Assembly: GCA_031261345.1 (NCBI GenBank)
Contig: JAISKC010000051.1
Span: 46,344-110,343 of the forward strand
Length of the DNA: 64,000 nt
Source of the DNA: Eubacteriales Family XIII. Incertae Sedis bacterium
Lineage (GTDB): Bacteria > Bacillota > Clostridia > Peptostreptococcales > Anaerovoracaceae
Reading direction: 5' to 3'
The notes under the pieces are model-generated. The model saw only the letters and a program-made list of their open reading frames with translations. It had not been told where the DNA came from and searched no databases. Numbering within the stretch: position 1 is the stretch's first letter; the number at the start of each line of letters is the position of its first letter. Positions 9,461 to 16,509 of this stretch are shown here, in pieces. The position numbers were made by a program, and so were the translations under genes.

Positions 9461-9727
9461 ATGCGACAAAAAAGTTTTAGATGGGCAAGGGTGAATCAAA
9501 TGTTTCAAGACATGGAGACTGTCAACCAAAAATATTCCGGACAATGGGTGTTTCTGATCAACTGCGTGGAGGAAACCAATGGTTCTGTTGTTGGTGGTGA
9601 AGTAGTATTGCACAATGAAAATCGCGAAGCCGTACTGCAAAAGATGCCAAAATATGAACACGAAAAGAGCTTGACTCTATTCAGATACGCAGGAGACATT
9701 CCAAAAGATGTTCACGTGATTCTATGA
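9461..9727 (+). CDS. Conserved small protein paired with a protease
   Basis: 88 residues, no signal peptide or membrane segment, no family I recognise with certainty. It is mildly basic and mixed in composition. The start ATG has GAGGGGG upstream. The stop overlaps the start of the following aspartic-protease-like gene (ATGA, 4 bases), so the two are translationally coupled and probably work together, for example as protease and partner or substrate adaptor. That role is inferred from coupling only. Confidence 0.65.
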   Translation: MRQKSFRWARVNQMFQDMETVNQKYSGQWVFLINCVEETNGSVVGGEVVLHNENREAVLQKMPKYEHEKSLTLFRYAGDIPKDVHVIL

Positions 9728-10137
9728 AAAGTATCCGTTTAGAATTGAATCTCAATACCGGAATTCCAATGGCATATATGAATATTTGGGACAGAAAAAA
9801 ACAGGACTTTTCACTTATGTATTTGGTAGTGGATACGGGAGCAAGCGTCACAACGTTATCAAAGGATTTGCTTCAGCTAGCCGGACACATGATGCCGAAC
9901 TCTAATAAAAAGAAAATAACTACAGCCAGCGGCGTAGAATTTGTCGATGAAATCATTCTTGACAAAATCAAACTGGGTGGACTTGAAATGAGCAATATAC
10001 CAGTATATGCCCACACTTTTCCCGAAGAAAGTTTTTCATCCGGTGTCATAGGTATGAATATCCTATCCTGCTTCAATTTAGAGTTTTTATTTGACTCCAA
10101 TGAACTAATATTGTCATACGAAAATGATGCGGCATGA
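9724..10137 (+). CDS. Retropepsin-like aspartic protease
   Basis: 137 residues. The motif VVDTGASVTTLS at about residue 38 is the catalytic Asp-Thr-Gly-Ala of single-lobe, retroviral-type aspartic proteases, and a second hydrophobic-Gly motif (VIGMNIL) occurs near residue 105 as the family requires. Such enzymes act as homodimers. There is no export signal, so it should be cytoplasmic. It overlaps the upstream 88-residue gene by 4 bases, and the pair has its own promoter. Substrate unknown. Confidence 0.8.
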   Translation: MKSIRLELNLNTGIPMAYMNIWDRKKQDFSLMYLVVDTGASVTTLSKDLLQLAGHMMPNSNKKKITTASGVEFVDEIILDKIKLGGLEMSNIPVYAHTFPEESFSSGVIGMNILSCFNLEFLFDSNELILSYENDAA

Positions 10138-10167
10138 AATAGCATAGCGTCGTAGATTTGTGCTCAA

Positions 10168-10212
10168 ACCTTGTCGCCAGCGTAATTTCCTATCACGAAG
10201 TTTCTCTTTATC
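10168..10212. repeat. 45-base direct repeat, copy 1 (fragment of the 3' end of the sigma gene)
   Basis: Matches 10924-10968 with one mismatch. In copy 2 the sequence encodes the last residues of the sigma-factor protein on the minus strand. Here it is an orphan fragment. Confidence 0.85.
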
Positions 10213-10247
10213 TTGTGGGTGAATATAAAATTTATTTTTTAATTTAC

Positions 10248-10276
10248 TTGACATTGCATAGTAATAATTGTATTAT
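10248..10276 (+). promoter_or_regulatory. Promoter of the DUF4160/DUF2442 pair
   Basis: TTGACA (10248-10253), 17-base spacer, TATTAT (10271-10276), about 75 bases before the first gene. Confidence 0.65.
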
Positions 10277-10350
10277 ATGGTAAATATAGGATACAGGTGA
10301 AAACTAATTTACTTTGTCCACAACTCTGTTAAAATAAAGGAGAAATAGTA

Positions 10351-10617
10351 ATGCCCGAACTGTCAAGATTTTATGGAATAGTAATACGTATATTTTTCTC
10401 GGATAATGAGCGTCATCATAAGCCACATATACACGCTTATTACAGTGAACACAAAGCAACAATCGGAATAGACGGCGAATTACTGGCGGGATCAATTCCG
10501 GTCAAGCAATTGAAATTGATTCAGGCTTGGCTTGTCTTACATGAAGACGAACTCTATGTGGCATGGGGAAGAGCAATCAGAGATGAGGCGGTGGATAAGA
10601 TTGAACCGTTGAAGTGA
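10351..10617 (+). CDS. DUF4160 family protein
   Basis: 88 residues with the family hallmarks: an N-terminal strand pattern, HHKPHIHAYYSEHKATIGI with conserved histidines, and a C-terminal W-x-x-x-H/E-E-L helix (QAWLVLHEDELYVAW). AAGGAG precedes the ATG. DUF4160 proteins are commonly next to DUF2442 proteins, as here. A toxin-antitoxin-like role has been suggested by that pairing but is not established. Cytoplasmic. Confidence 0.85.
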   Translation: MPELSRFYGIVIRIFFSDNERHHKPHIHAYYSEHKATIGIDGELLAGSIPVKQLKLIQAWLVLHEDELYVAWGRAIRDEAVDKIEPLK

Positions 10618-10634
10618 TAAGGGAGATGAGGTTG

Positions 10635-10919
10635 ATGTATATAAAAAATGGGATTGCGTATGCTGACGATCTCGGCATGGAAATTGAAGTGGCGGCAGTA
10701 AAACCGCTTAATGATTACAAACTGCTTGTGACATTTTCAACCAATGAAACAAAGCTTTATGATTTCAAGCCTCACCTATCACATGACGTATTCAGGCCAC
10801 TTCGCGACATCAATCTGTTCATGGCTGCACATGTAGGTTTCGGCACCGTCGTCTGGGATAATGATTTGGATATTGCTCCCGAGCGCCTGTATGAAGATGG
10901 GGAATCAGTCAACGAATAG
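10635..10919 (+). CDS. DUF2442 family protein
   Basis: About 94 residues. VKPLNDYKLLVTFSTNETKLYDFKPHL is typical of DUF2442, as is the late VVWDNDLDIAPERLYEDG. The reading frame is open from a GTG at 10614 that overlaps the previous stop, but GGGAG lies nine bases before the ATG at 10635, so I prefer that start. It forms a two-gene unit with the DUF4160 gene. The unit sits between two 45-base direct repeats, suggesting it arrived or duplicated as a module. Confidence 0.8.
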   Translation: MYIKNGIAYADDLGMEIEVAAVKPLNDYKLLVTFSTNETKLYDFKPHLSHDVFRPLRDINLFMAAHVGFGTVVWDNDLDIAPERLYEDGESVNE

Positions 10920-12134
10920 TCAGACCTTGTCACCAGCGTAATTTCCTATCACGAAGTTTCTCTTTATCGTGAATTCATTGCCATTTTTGTCATTTACCCT
11001 GCACACGATTTTGTATTCGCCCTCTTGCTCTTCGTCCGCCATCCTCGTGAGCTCGGCGTTCAGATCCGCCTCATTACCTGCGAAAATTACTGAGCCATCT
11101 GCCGTGTTTTCAATCTCAAAGGATTGTAGAGTTTCCCCCTCCGCGAGACCCGAAAGCTGCATCCCGTGCGGGTTGATATGCCCACACTCGCAGTCCGCAC
11201 CCGAGAAAGTTATCAGTCCATCTGCCGTAGCTGCCACCACGGTGTTGGTGCTTACATCCGCCACCGGCTGACTGAAACCACCGCTGACCGCTACGCCTCC
11301 TGTGATTACTGACGTTGCCAATACGACGCAAACTGCAATCTTCGCCACGCTCAAACCGCCTACGCCATGCAAACCTGACAGGACGTGCAATCCATGCGCG
11401 GCAGGCATCGGCATCGCGTGGATCGCCGTCTGCCAGTTGTTGCCTATCGCCGCCATCTTCGCGGCCGGCAAAATTTTAATTGATTCAGCCTCAAGAACCC
11501 GCCCTAGGACGGTCGATGTAGCAGGAATCGCCATGAGCGCCGCTTTATTCGCCTGTTCTTCCATTTTTGTCAATTTCTTTTTCAATGTCTTTCTCGCCCC
11601 AATCAAGTTTGTGGAAACGGTCTTCACCGACGTTCCCATGATTTCCGAAATTTCTTTGTAGCTCATCCCCTTGTAGTAATAGAGAATGATCGTCTCGCGT
11701 GCAACGTATGAGAGCTCCGTGACCAAGGTGAATAGCTTGTCTCTGAGCGCCTCGTCCTCCGCGTATTCCTCTGGGAGAAACTCCCTGTCATCCTCGGGAA
11801 TTTCAACTATCTCGTCCTCCACGAAGGTGGTTTCGGCCTGTGGCTTACGCTTTCTCAGGATGCGTATGCTGCAAGTTCTAGTAATTTTTTCAATCCATGC
11901 GTCTATGGCCTCTGGATTTTTCAGCTTGCATATATGCTTGTACATGAGGATAATCGTCTCCTGCGTGGCATCCTCAGCATCCTGATAGTTGCCCAATTTC
12001 ATGTAAGCTGAAAACGCGATGCTTCTCTGCTTGATTTTGCAGAGGTCCTCGAACGCATCCACATTCCCCATTTTGGCCTTTTTTGCCAGTTCTACAACTT
12101 CAGGTGTCGCCAACGAATTTCCCCCAATATCCAA
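10920..12134 (-). CDS. ECF sigma-70 factor with transmembrane and outer domain
   Basis: 404 residues. Sigma region 2 is at about 20-95 (DAEDATQETIILMYKHI, DAWIEKITR). Region 4 helix-turn-helix is at about 135-190 (YYYKGMSYKEISEIMGTSVKTVSTNL). Then follow a linker, one hydrophobic segment near 262-284 (VAKIAVCVVLATSVITGGVAV) and a C-terminal domain of about 115 residues that should lie outside the cell. This suggests a membrane-tethered sigma factor that senses the envelope through its own tail, without a separate anti-sigma gene; the idea is inference. Starts are ambiguous: TTG 12134 (MDIGG) or TTG 12113 with GGGGGA correctly spaced (MATPEV). Confidence 0.85.
   Translation of the reverse strand: MDIGGNSLATPEVVELAKKAKMGNVDAFEDLCKIKQRSIAFSAYMKLGNYQDAEDATQETIILMYKHICKLKNPEAIDAWIEKITRTCSIRILRKRKPQAETTFVEDEIVEIPEDDREFLPEEYAEDEALRDKLFTLVTELSYVARETIILYYYKGMSYKEISEIMGTSVKTVSTNLIGARKTLKKKLTKMEEQANKAALMAIPATSTVLGRVLEAESIKILPAAKMAAIGNNWQTAIHAMPMPAAHGLHVLSGLHGVGGLSVAKIAVCVVLATSVITGGVAVSGGFSQPVADVSTNTVVAATADGLITFSGADCECGHINPHGMQLSGLAEGETLQSFEIENTADGSVIFAGNEADLNAELTRMADEEQEGEYKIVCRVNDKNGNEFTIKRNFVIGNYAGDKV
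10924..10968. repeat. 45-base direct repeat, copy 2 (3' end of the sigma gene)
   Basis: Second copy of 10168-10212, here within the last codons of the sigma-factor gene. The two copies bracket the DUF4160/DUF2442 module. Confidence 0.85.
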
Positions 12135-12251
12135 TCCCTATAAGTTACGAGCCGATTTTCATGTGATGTACTGTATTCTAAGTCTAACTTATTCAGCCGC
12201 CTCTTGCAATTTTTCACACCATTTTTTCGCCCCATGACGCTATTACGTGCC

Positions 12252-12279
12252 GTCATAGTGAGCGTAGCGAAGCAATCCA
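12252..12279. repeat. GTCAT/ATCCA palindromic repeat
   Basis: Degenerate copy with the GCGTAGCGAAGCAATCCA right half, between the sigma gene and pspC. Confidence 0.6.
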
Positions 12280-12373
12280 TTGCCATCGTGCAGTAACATT
12301 TTAATAAACATTTAACATAGCCTAAATGAAACGGTGTGTTTTCTCTGGTAAAATAGTGACAAAGCACAGCAGA

Positions 12374-12450
12374 ATTACACAAAGGGACGTTTCGTTTGTG
12401 TAAATTGCGATAGGAAAACATTACACAAACGAAACGTCCCCTTGTGTAAT
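12374..12450. repeat. Nested inverted repeat upstream of pspC
   Basis: Two 30-base arms (12374-12403 and 12421-12450) with one mismatch and a 17-base loop. Each arm is itself palindromic at its ends (TTACACAAA ... TTTGTGTAA). It looks like a small non-coding mobile or palindromic element and could form a large hairpin just before the pspC ribosome-binding site. The 336-base gap 12135-12470 holds only this, the repeat at 12252 and AT-rich sequence. Confidence 0.85.
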
Positions 12451-12470
12451 ATTGAAAGTGAGGTTTTGAA

Positions 12471-12671
12471 ATGGCTGAAAAGAAGAGACTGTTTTTGTCC
12501 GATACAAACAAGGTGTTTGCCGGTGTCTGCGGAGGCATAGGCGAATATTTTGACATCGACCCAACGGTGATAAGGGTCATCTGGGTGATTTTGGCGCTCG
12601 CATTCGGCTCCGGAATCCTCGCCTACATCATAGCGTGGATAGTAATGCCGAAACGCATCCACCGATATTAA
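12471..12671 (+). CDS. PspC-domain membrane protein
   Basis: 66 residues, a single PspC domain: RLFLSDTNKVFAGVCGGIGEYFDIDPTVIRVIW followed by one hydrophobic segment (VILALAFGSGILAYIIAWIVM). PspC-type proteins sit in the cytoplasmic membrane and are tied to envelope-stress responses. GAGG seven bases before the ATG fixes the start. The gene's end overlaps the convergent larC stop by a few bases. A large inverted repeat lies immediately upstream. Confidence 0.9.
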   Translation: MAEKKRLFLSDTNKVFAGVCGGIGEYFDIDPTVIRVIWVILALAFGSGILAYIIAWIVMPKRIHRY

Positions 12672-13507
12672 TATAGCGTGCCTAAGGTGATGCGGACGGC
12701 CCCAAGTCTTCCGGTGTCTCTTTTGCCGAAGCCGTAGCCTACCTTTTCGGGAATGATAGAAAGAGCTGGGTCAAACTCAGCCCCGAGTCCTTTGATGATG
12801 CCGAAGCCCGTCGGCGTAATCATTTCTGTTTCAACCTCTTCATGAATCACCATGGGATATCCCGCGTTTTGGCTCATCTCCATGACGGCGGGGACAGGGA
12901 CGGGTATGACGCCGTGCTGGCAGAGAATCGTTCCGCTTCCGTCGTGAAGCACGCCTGTGAATATTTTTTCCACGCCCAAAATGTCCACCGCGATTGCGGT
13001 CCCCACTATGTCTATTATCGAATCCATCGCGCCGACTTCGTGGAAGGTAACGTCTTCCGGCGGCAGGCCATGAACCTTCGCCTCGCCTTCAGCTATCACG
13101 CGAAAAATACTCACGGCGTAGCCTTTTGATCTCCCAGTAATTGAGCTTTTTTCTATGAGTTTTTTTATATCCGCGAACGAACGTGAATGGGTGTGGGTGT
13201 GCGATGGCTCATCGTAGCTGACAAAATTGTAGGATTTTGGCGCATGCGATGGCAGTTGTCCCTGCATTACTGAGCCGCCCTCACCTTCGATTATCACGTC
13301 GAGATTTGTGCCGTTTATGCCGTTTCTCGCGAACGGGTGCGGCACGAGATCGTAGGGCTCAGGTACAAATTTGTCGAGCTCTCGCTTGATGTCCAAAACC
13401 GAAACGCCAAGGTCAATGAGCGCCCCAAGCGTCATGTCGCCGCTGATCCCGTCGTTACATTCGAAATATAAAATTCTGCCGCCATTCTTCTCACTCATAC
13501 TATTCAT
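12668..13507 (-). CDS. larC: Nickel-pincer cofactor biosynthesis protein LarC, N-terminal part
   Basis: LarC inserts nickel into the pyridinium thioester ligand to complete the nickel-pincer nucleotide cofactor of lactate racemase-type enzymes. Seen here: LYFECNDGISGDMTLGALIDLGV at the N-terminus, a His-rich loop (SHTHTHSRSF), TFHEVGAMDSIIDIVGTA and TEMITPTGFGII, all LarC hallmarks. The protein stops after about 279 residues, right where the C-terminal LarC2 domain should follow. In Lactobacillus plantarum LarC2 is reached by programmed frameshifting, but no LarC2 frame exists downstream (pspC occupies it on the other strand). The open frame continues upstream to 13807 but is antisense to the TSCPD gene, so the start is ATG 13507 or 13498. 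larB lies 3 kb away. Confidence 0.88.
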   Translation of the reverse strand: MNSMSEKNGGRILYFECNDGISGDMTLGALIDLGVSVLDIKRELDKFVPEPYDLVPHPFARNGINGTNLDVIIEGEGGSVMQGQLPSHAPKSYNFVSYDEPSHTHTHSRSFADIKKLIEKSSITGRSKGYAVSIFRVIAEGEAKVHGLPPEDVTFHEVGAMDSIIDIVGTAIAVDILGVEKIFTGVLHDGSGTILCQHGVIPVPVPAVMEMSQNAGYPMVIHEEVETEMITPTGFGIIKGLGAEFDPALSIIPEKVGYGFGKRDTGRLGAVRITLGTLY

Positions 13508-13573
13508 TTTAGCATAATGTCGAGGAAATAAATCGTGTATAATCATAAGTAGGCTTTTGAAAGGATTAAGTTG

Positions 13574-13819
13574 ATGAAACACACATACAAAACTCAGCGC
13601 GTTTGCGCACACAAAATAGATTTTGATGTCGAGGACGGAGTAATTCAGGACGTCAAATTCCACGGCGGCTGCAACGGCAATCTCAAGGGCTTGTCCGTGC
13701 TCACCCGCGGCATGAAGGTGGAAGATGCAATCGAGAAACTTTCCGGACTGACCTGCGACAACAGAGGAACCTCCTGCCCCGATCAGCTGGCGATAGCACT
13801 GAGCCAATTATCAAAATAG
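13574..13819 (+). CDS. TSCPD domain protein
   Basis: 81 residues of the TIGR03905-type family: HGGCNGNLKGLSVL in the middle and the name-giving TSCPDQLA near the C-terminus. Conserved cysteines (VCAHKI, GGCNG, LTCDN, TSCPD) suggest metal or cofactor binding, related to a domain found at the end of some ribonucleotide reductases. AGGA eight bases before the ATG fixes the start; a TTG at 13571 is less likely. Divergent from larC, followed by a long hairpin. Confidence 0.88.
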   Translation: MKHTYKTQRVCAHKIDFDVEDGVIQDVKFHGGCNGNLKGLSVLTRGMKVEDAIEKLSGLTCDNRGTSCPDQLAIALSQLSK

Positions 13820-13827
13820 TGGAAAAC

Positions 13828-13892
13828 GCGTACTATTCGCCAATTCGGTCAAAAAAGCACCCTCTTTTTTACCGAATTCCGGAATAGTACGC
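13828..13892. repeat. Long stem-loop element (family H)
   Basis: Arms 13828-13849 and 13871-13892, 22 bases each with three mismatches; the loop contains CAAAAAAGCA. It overlaps the last codons of the DUF4173 gene and follows the TSCPD gene. Related in loop and size to hairpins at 16439, 32363 and 32470. It could end transcription on both sides. Confidence 0.75.
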
Positions 13893-15542
13893 GGACTGCA
13901 GGTTCCAACAGTGAAAACGCTTGCTCTCATCGACGTAGGCCCCTTTTCCGTATTCGTCCGAATATGAATAGTAGCGTTCACGGTGCGATTCTATGCCCCG
14001 TTTCGCCATGCCCCTGACATCGGCGTCGGGCGCATTTTCGCCGAGTTCTCGAAGGTAAGGCAAAACCGCGTCCGACATGTAGCCCAGCATTTCCACATCT
14101 ATCGTCTTGAGTCGGCCGCTCTCGTAGTGCTCCACATTGTATTTTGCGATGAAGCCATCGGAGTTGCTCAGGAACAGGGCCAACGTGAAAGCGACTGCGA
14201 TGAGCACGATAGGTCTTCCGGCATTGAAAGGCTTTATGTGCCAGACTATGAGAGTAATGAAGACCAAAATAAGAAGAACCATAAACCAAAGCGTGTAGAC
14301 CCTGAGCCGCGAAAGCCCATAGGTTTCAACGTACATGAGCATCTTACTGATGGCAGTAGCGATGAGCAGAACGGTCAACCCCGAAAGCACGGCCGTCAAA
14401 ATTCTCAGGCTCTTCGGGTATTCTCCGGCACTTCTCCTCGCAAACAAGTAGGCGGCGGCGAGGACGATGAGGTTGATAGCCGCCACACCGCAGAGCTCGA
14501 AAAACCCTTGCCTTGCGTATTCAGCATAGGTGTATCCCGTCGGCAAGGAGCCGCCAAAGGCTGAGAACAGATAGCTTCCCATTACTGAGAAAAAAACTAC
14601 GTACAGCAGATTGAGAATGGCAATCGGAGCAATCACACCGGCCCGCGGAAGACCGTGTGCTTTTGCAATTCCTTGCGCCAAATCCGCCTCGCTCATGTTT
14701 GAAGTCATTCGCTTGTGGGCGTTGCCATAGAGCGCACCGCAGATATAGCAGGCGACAGGAATCCCAAGAACGAACTTCAGAATGTATTGACCAAGGTGCT
14801 CGATATTCAGATAATCGGCGATGTGCGAGGTGAAATACTCGAAGCCCCTGTCCGCAGAAATGAGCAGCGTTACGATGAGAATGAGCAGGGGAATGGAAAT
14901 GACGATGCCGACCGCTCCCGAAAGGACGACTTTGCTTCGCCTGCTGCCGCGATTCGCTCTGCGAAATATGCTGCCGAACAGAGCAGCGAAATTGCAAAAT
15001 GGCACACAGAAGAATTGGTTCGCCCAATCTCCCAAGATGAAGCCGGAGAGCTTTCCTGAAATCTCCGTTTTGCAGGAATATGCCAGCCATATGAGGCACG
15101 CCGCGAATTCAAAAATCAGTAGGTAAAAATTGATTGGGATGCCGTCGTATAGCGCGAAGGGCAAAGCGCCGATCAGAGCTACGGCGAGAACCGTGAGGCT
15201 CTTTTTATTTTGGCGTATTCCCCGACTTTTCATGTAGATGAGACTCACCGAGATTGCCAAAATGAAGAAGAGAAATAGCCCAAGTTGCCCACTCTTGTAG
15301 GCGGCAAAGCCATTCCACTGCCAGAATAGAAAACCGAGTATGAGCGAGGCGGCCGCGAGCAATGTGTCGGACGTTGCAAATTCATAGGCCGCCTTCGGAG
15401 CCTTCGCATAAGTGTTGTAATGCGGGTTTTCACGCGATTCCGCACCATTTTTTGCGTCTTGCAACTGCTCCGTGATTTTCAGCTCTTGGGTGCAGTTAAT
15501 AATGGCAGGGGATTTGCCCCCTGTGTCGGTTTGGCTGTTCAT
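13869..15542 (-). CDS. DUF4173/DUF4153 polytopic membrane protein
   Basis: 557 residues with about a dozen hydrophobic segments between residues 55 and 465, then a cytoplasmic or outer tail of about 90 residues (ENAPDADVRGMAKRGIESHRERYYSYSDEYG). The layout and the motif around FFELCGVAAINL and RVYTLWFMVLLILVFI fit DUF4173. Function unknown. AAAGGAAA precedes the ATG. The last codons are encoded by one arm of a stem-loop element, so the C-terminal residues (YYSGIR) may be a by-product of that element's insertion. It is followed upstream by an XRE regulator and a DUF2975 gene on the same strand, likely one transcript. Confidence 0.85.
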   Translation of the reverse strand: MNSQTDTGGKSPAIINCTQELKITEQLQDAKNGAESRENPHYNTYAKAPKAAYEFATSDTLLAAASLILGFLFWQWNGFAAYKSGQLGLFLFFILAISVSLIYMKSRGIRQNKKSLTVLAVALIGALPFALYDGIPINFYLLIFEFAACLIWLAYSCKTEISGKLSGFILGDWANQFFCVPFCNFAALFGSIFRRANRGSRRSKVVLSGAVGIVISIPLLILIVTLLISADRGFEYFTSHIADYLNIEHLGQYILKFVLGIPVACYICGALYGNAHKRMTSNMSEADLAQGIAKAHGLPRAGVIAPIAILNLLYVVFFSVMGSYLFSAFGGSLPTGYTYAEYARQGFFELCGVAAINLIVLAAAYLFARRSAGEYPKSLRILTAVLSGLTVLLIATAISKMLMYVETYGLSRLRVYTLWFMVLLILVFITLIVWHIKPFNAGRPIVLIAVAFTLALFLSNSDGFIAKYNVEHYESGRLKTIDVEMLGYMSDAVLPYLRELGENAPDADVRGMAKRGIESHRERYYSYSDEYGKGAYVDESKRFHCWNLQSAYYSGIR

Positions 15543-15558
15543 TTTAGATTTCCTTTCT

Positions 15559-15771
15559 TTAATCGTCTTTCGTATATTCGAGAATGTCGCCCGGCTGGCA
15601 ATCTAGGGCTTCACACAGAGCCTCGAGTGTCGAAAATCTGATAGCCTTTGCCTTGTTGTTCTTCAGTATTGACAAATTTGCGGGTGTGATGCCGATGCGA
15701 TCAGCGAGTTCACCTGCGGAAATTTTTCTCTTTGCCATGACGATGTCTATGTTGACTGCAATACCTTTCAT
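15559..15771 (-). CDS. Small XRE-type (Cro/CI) transcriptional regulator
   Basis: 70 residues: one helix-turn-helix (MAKRKISAGELADRIGITPANLSILKNNKAKAIRFSTLEALCEALDCQPGDIL), of the YozG-like type that accompanies DUF2975 membrane proteins. GGTGGTGAG upstream supports ATG 15771; the in-frame extension to 15846 overlaps the DUF2975 gene and is not needed. Probably binds the palindromes around the promoter at 16350-16407 and controls its own operon. Confidence 0.88.
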   Translation of the reverse strand: MKGIAVNIDIVMAKRKISAGELADRIGITPANLSILKNNKAKAIRFSTLEALCEALDCQPGDILEYTKDD

Positions 15772-15784
15772 TTTTCTCACCACC

Positions 15785-16246
15785 CTAAATCGTATAGTCG
15801 TTTTCGTCTTTGAGCTGCACGGCGGCAGCAATGACGTTTTTGACAACCCGCAGGATAAGGCCGAAAAAACAGGCTAACGCTCCTATTACCAAGAAGAAAA
15901 AGCTCGTGGCAAATCCCGCTACAAGTGTGGCTATTGCGACTGCGAAACACATCCATGAAATGGTGCGTAGCAGTCGGACATTTTTTTCGGTAAATACGTT
16001 GCCGTTTTTGATATTGGCCAAAAGTCTATTAAGTGAGAACAAGGCGATAAGGGCCAAAAGACAGCAGATGATGAAAATGGCGATGATCAGAGGTATGTGA
16101 TCGTTCATCTGTGCCGTTACATATCCGTCTTCGCCGAAAAGGCCTTTTCGCAGTGCAATTGGAAACGCAATCGCCGCAGCAAATACCAAAACGATGGCAA
16201 TCTTCGTGCAGACGAGCGATAATGTCAAACTTTTGTCGGTATTCCA
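15785..16246 (-). CDS. DUF2975 membrane protein
   Basis: 153 residues with four hydrophobic segments (about 11-33, 50-70, 93-115, 118-138), fitting DUF2975. GGAGG lies seven bases before ATG 16246 (MWNTDKSLTL), so the longer frame to 16309 is rejected. First gene of the DUF2975-XRE unit, followed after 13 bases by its regulator. In this pair the membrane protein may control the regulator, which is inference. Confidence 0.88.
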   Translation of the reverse strand, partial: WNTDKSLTLSLVCTKIAIVLVFAAAIAFPIALRKGLFGEDGYVTAQMNDHIPLIIAIFIICCLLALIALFSLNRLLANIKNGNVFTEKNVRLLRTISWMCFAVAIATLVAGFATSFFFLVIGALACFFGLILRVVKNVIAAAVQLKDENDYTI

Positions 16247-16349
16247 CATTTGAATTCCTCCGAACTTGAATTCTTCCAACTGTAGCGATTTGAAATCAAT
16301 ATCCTTCAACTCGCCAACTCTTCCCTGATGTTATTGTTCTACCAATTAA

Positions 16350-16378
16350 ACATTATCACGGCATTTATCGCTTGTCAA
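16350..16378 (-). promoter_or_regulatory. Promoter of the DUF2975-XRE unit
   Basis: On the minus strand TTGACA (16373-16378), 17-base spacer, TAATGT (16350-16355). Confidence 0.7.
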
Positions 16379-16380
16379 CA

Positions 16381-16407
16381 ATAATTTATCGATAAACGAT
16401 AAATTAT
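16381..16407. promoter_or_regulatory. Palindromic operator candidate
   Basis: Perfect 11-base arms (16381-16391 and 16397-16407, core TTTATCG/CGATAAA) just upstream of the promoter; a further half-site GCGATAAATG lies inside the spacer. Likely binding site of the XRE protein. Confidence 0.55.
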
Positions 16408-16438
16408 ATTATTTTAGAATTGCTGTGAAGTGGCAAAG

Positions 16439-16504
16439 CTCGGGAAATCGTCGATATGCGTAGTTTTTTGCCCGTTTTTCTACGGAAATCGACGGTTTCC
16501 CGAG
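16439..16504. repeat. Long stem-loop element (family H)
   Basis: Arms 16439-16463 and 16480-16504, 25 bases with four mismatches, ending in CTCGGGAAA/TTTCCCGAG. Same outer arms as the element at 32363. Lies directly after the larB stop. Confidence 0.75.
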
Positions 16505-16509
16505 GTGGG

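Noticed and set aside
13508..13807. Upstream extension of larC by 100 codons
   Set aside because: Antisense to the TSCPD gene and without LarC homology; the family starts at MSEKNGGRILYFE.
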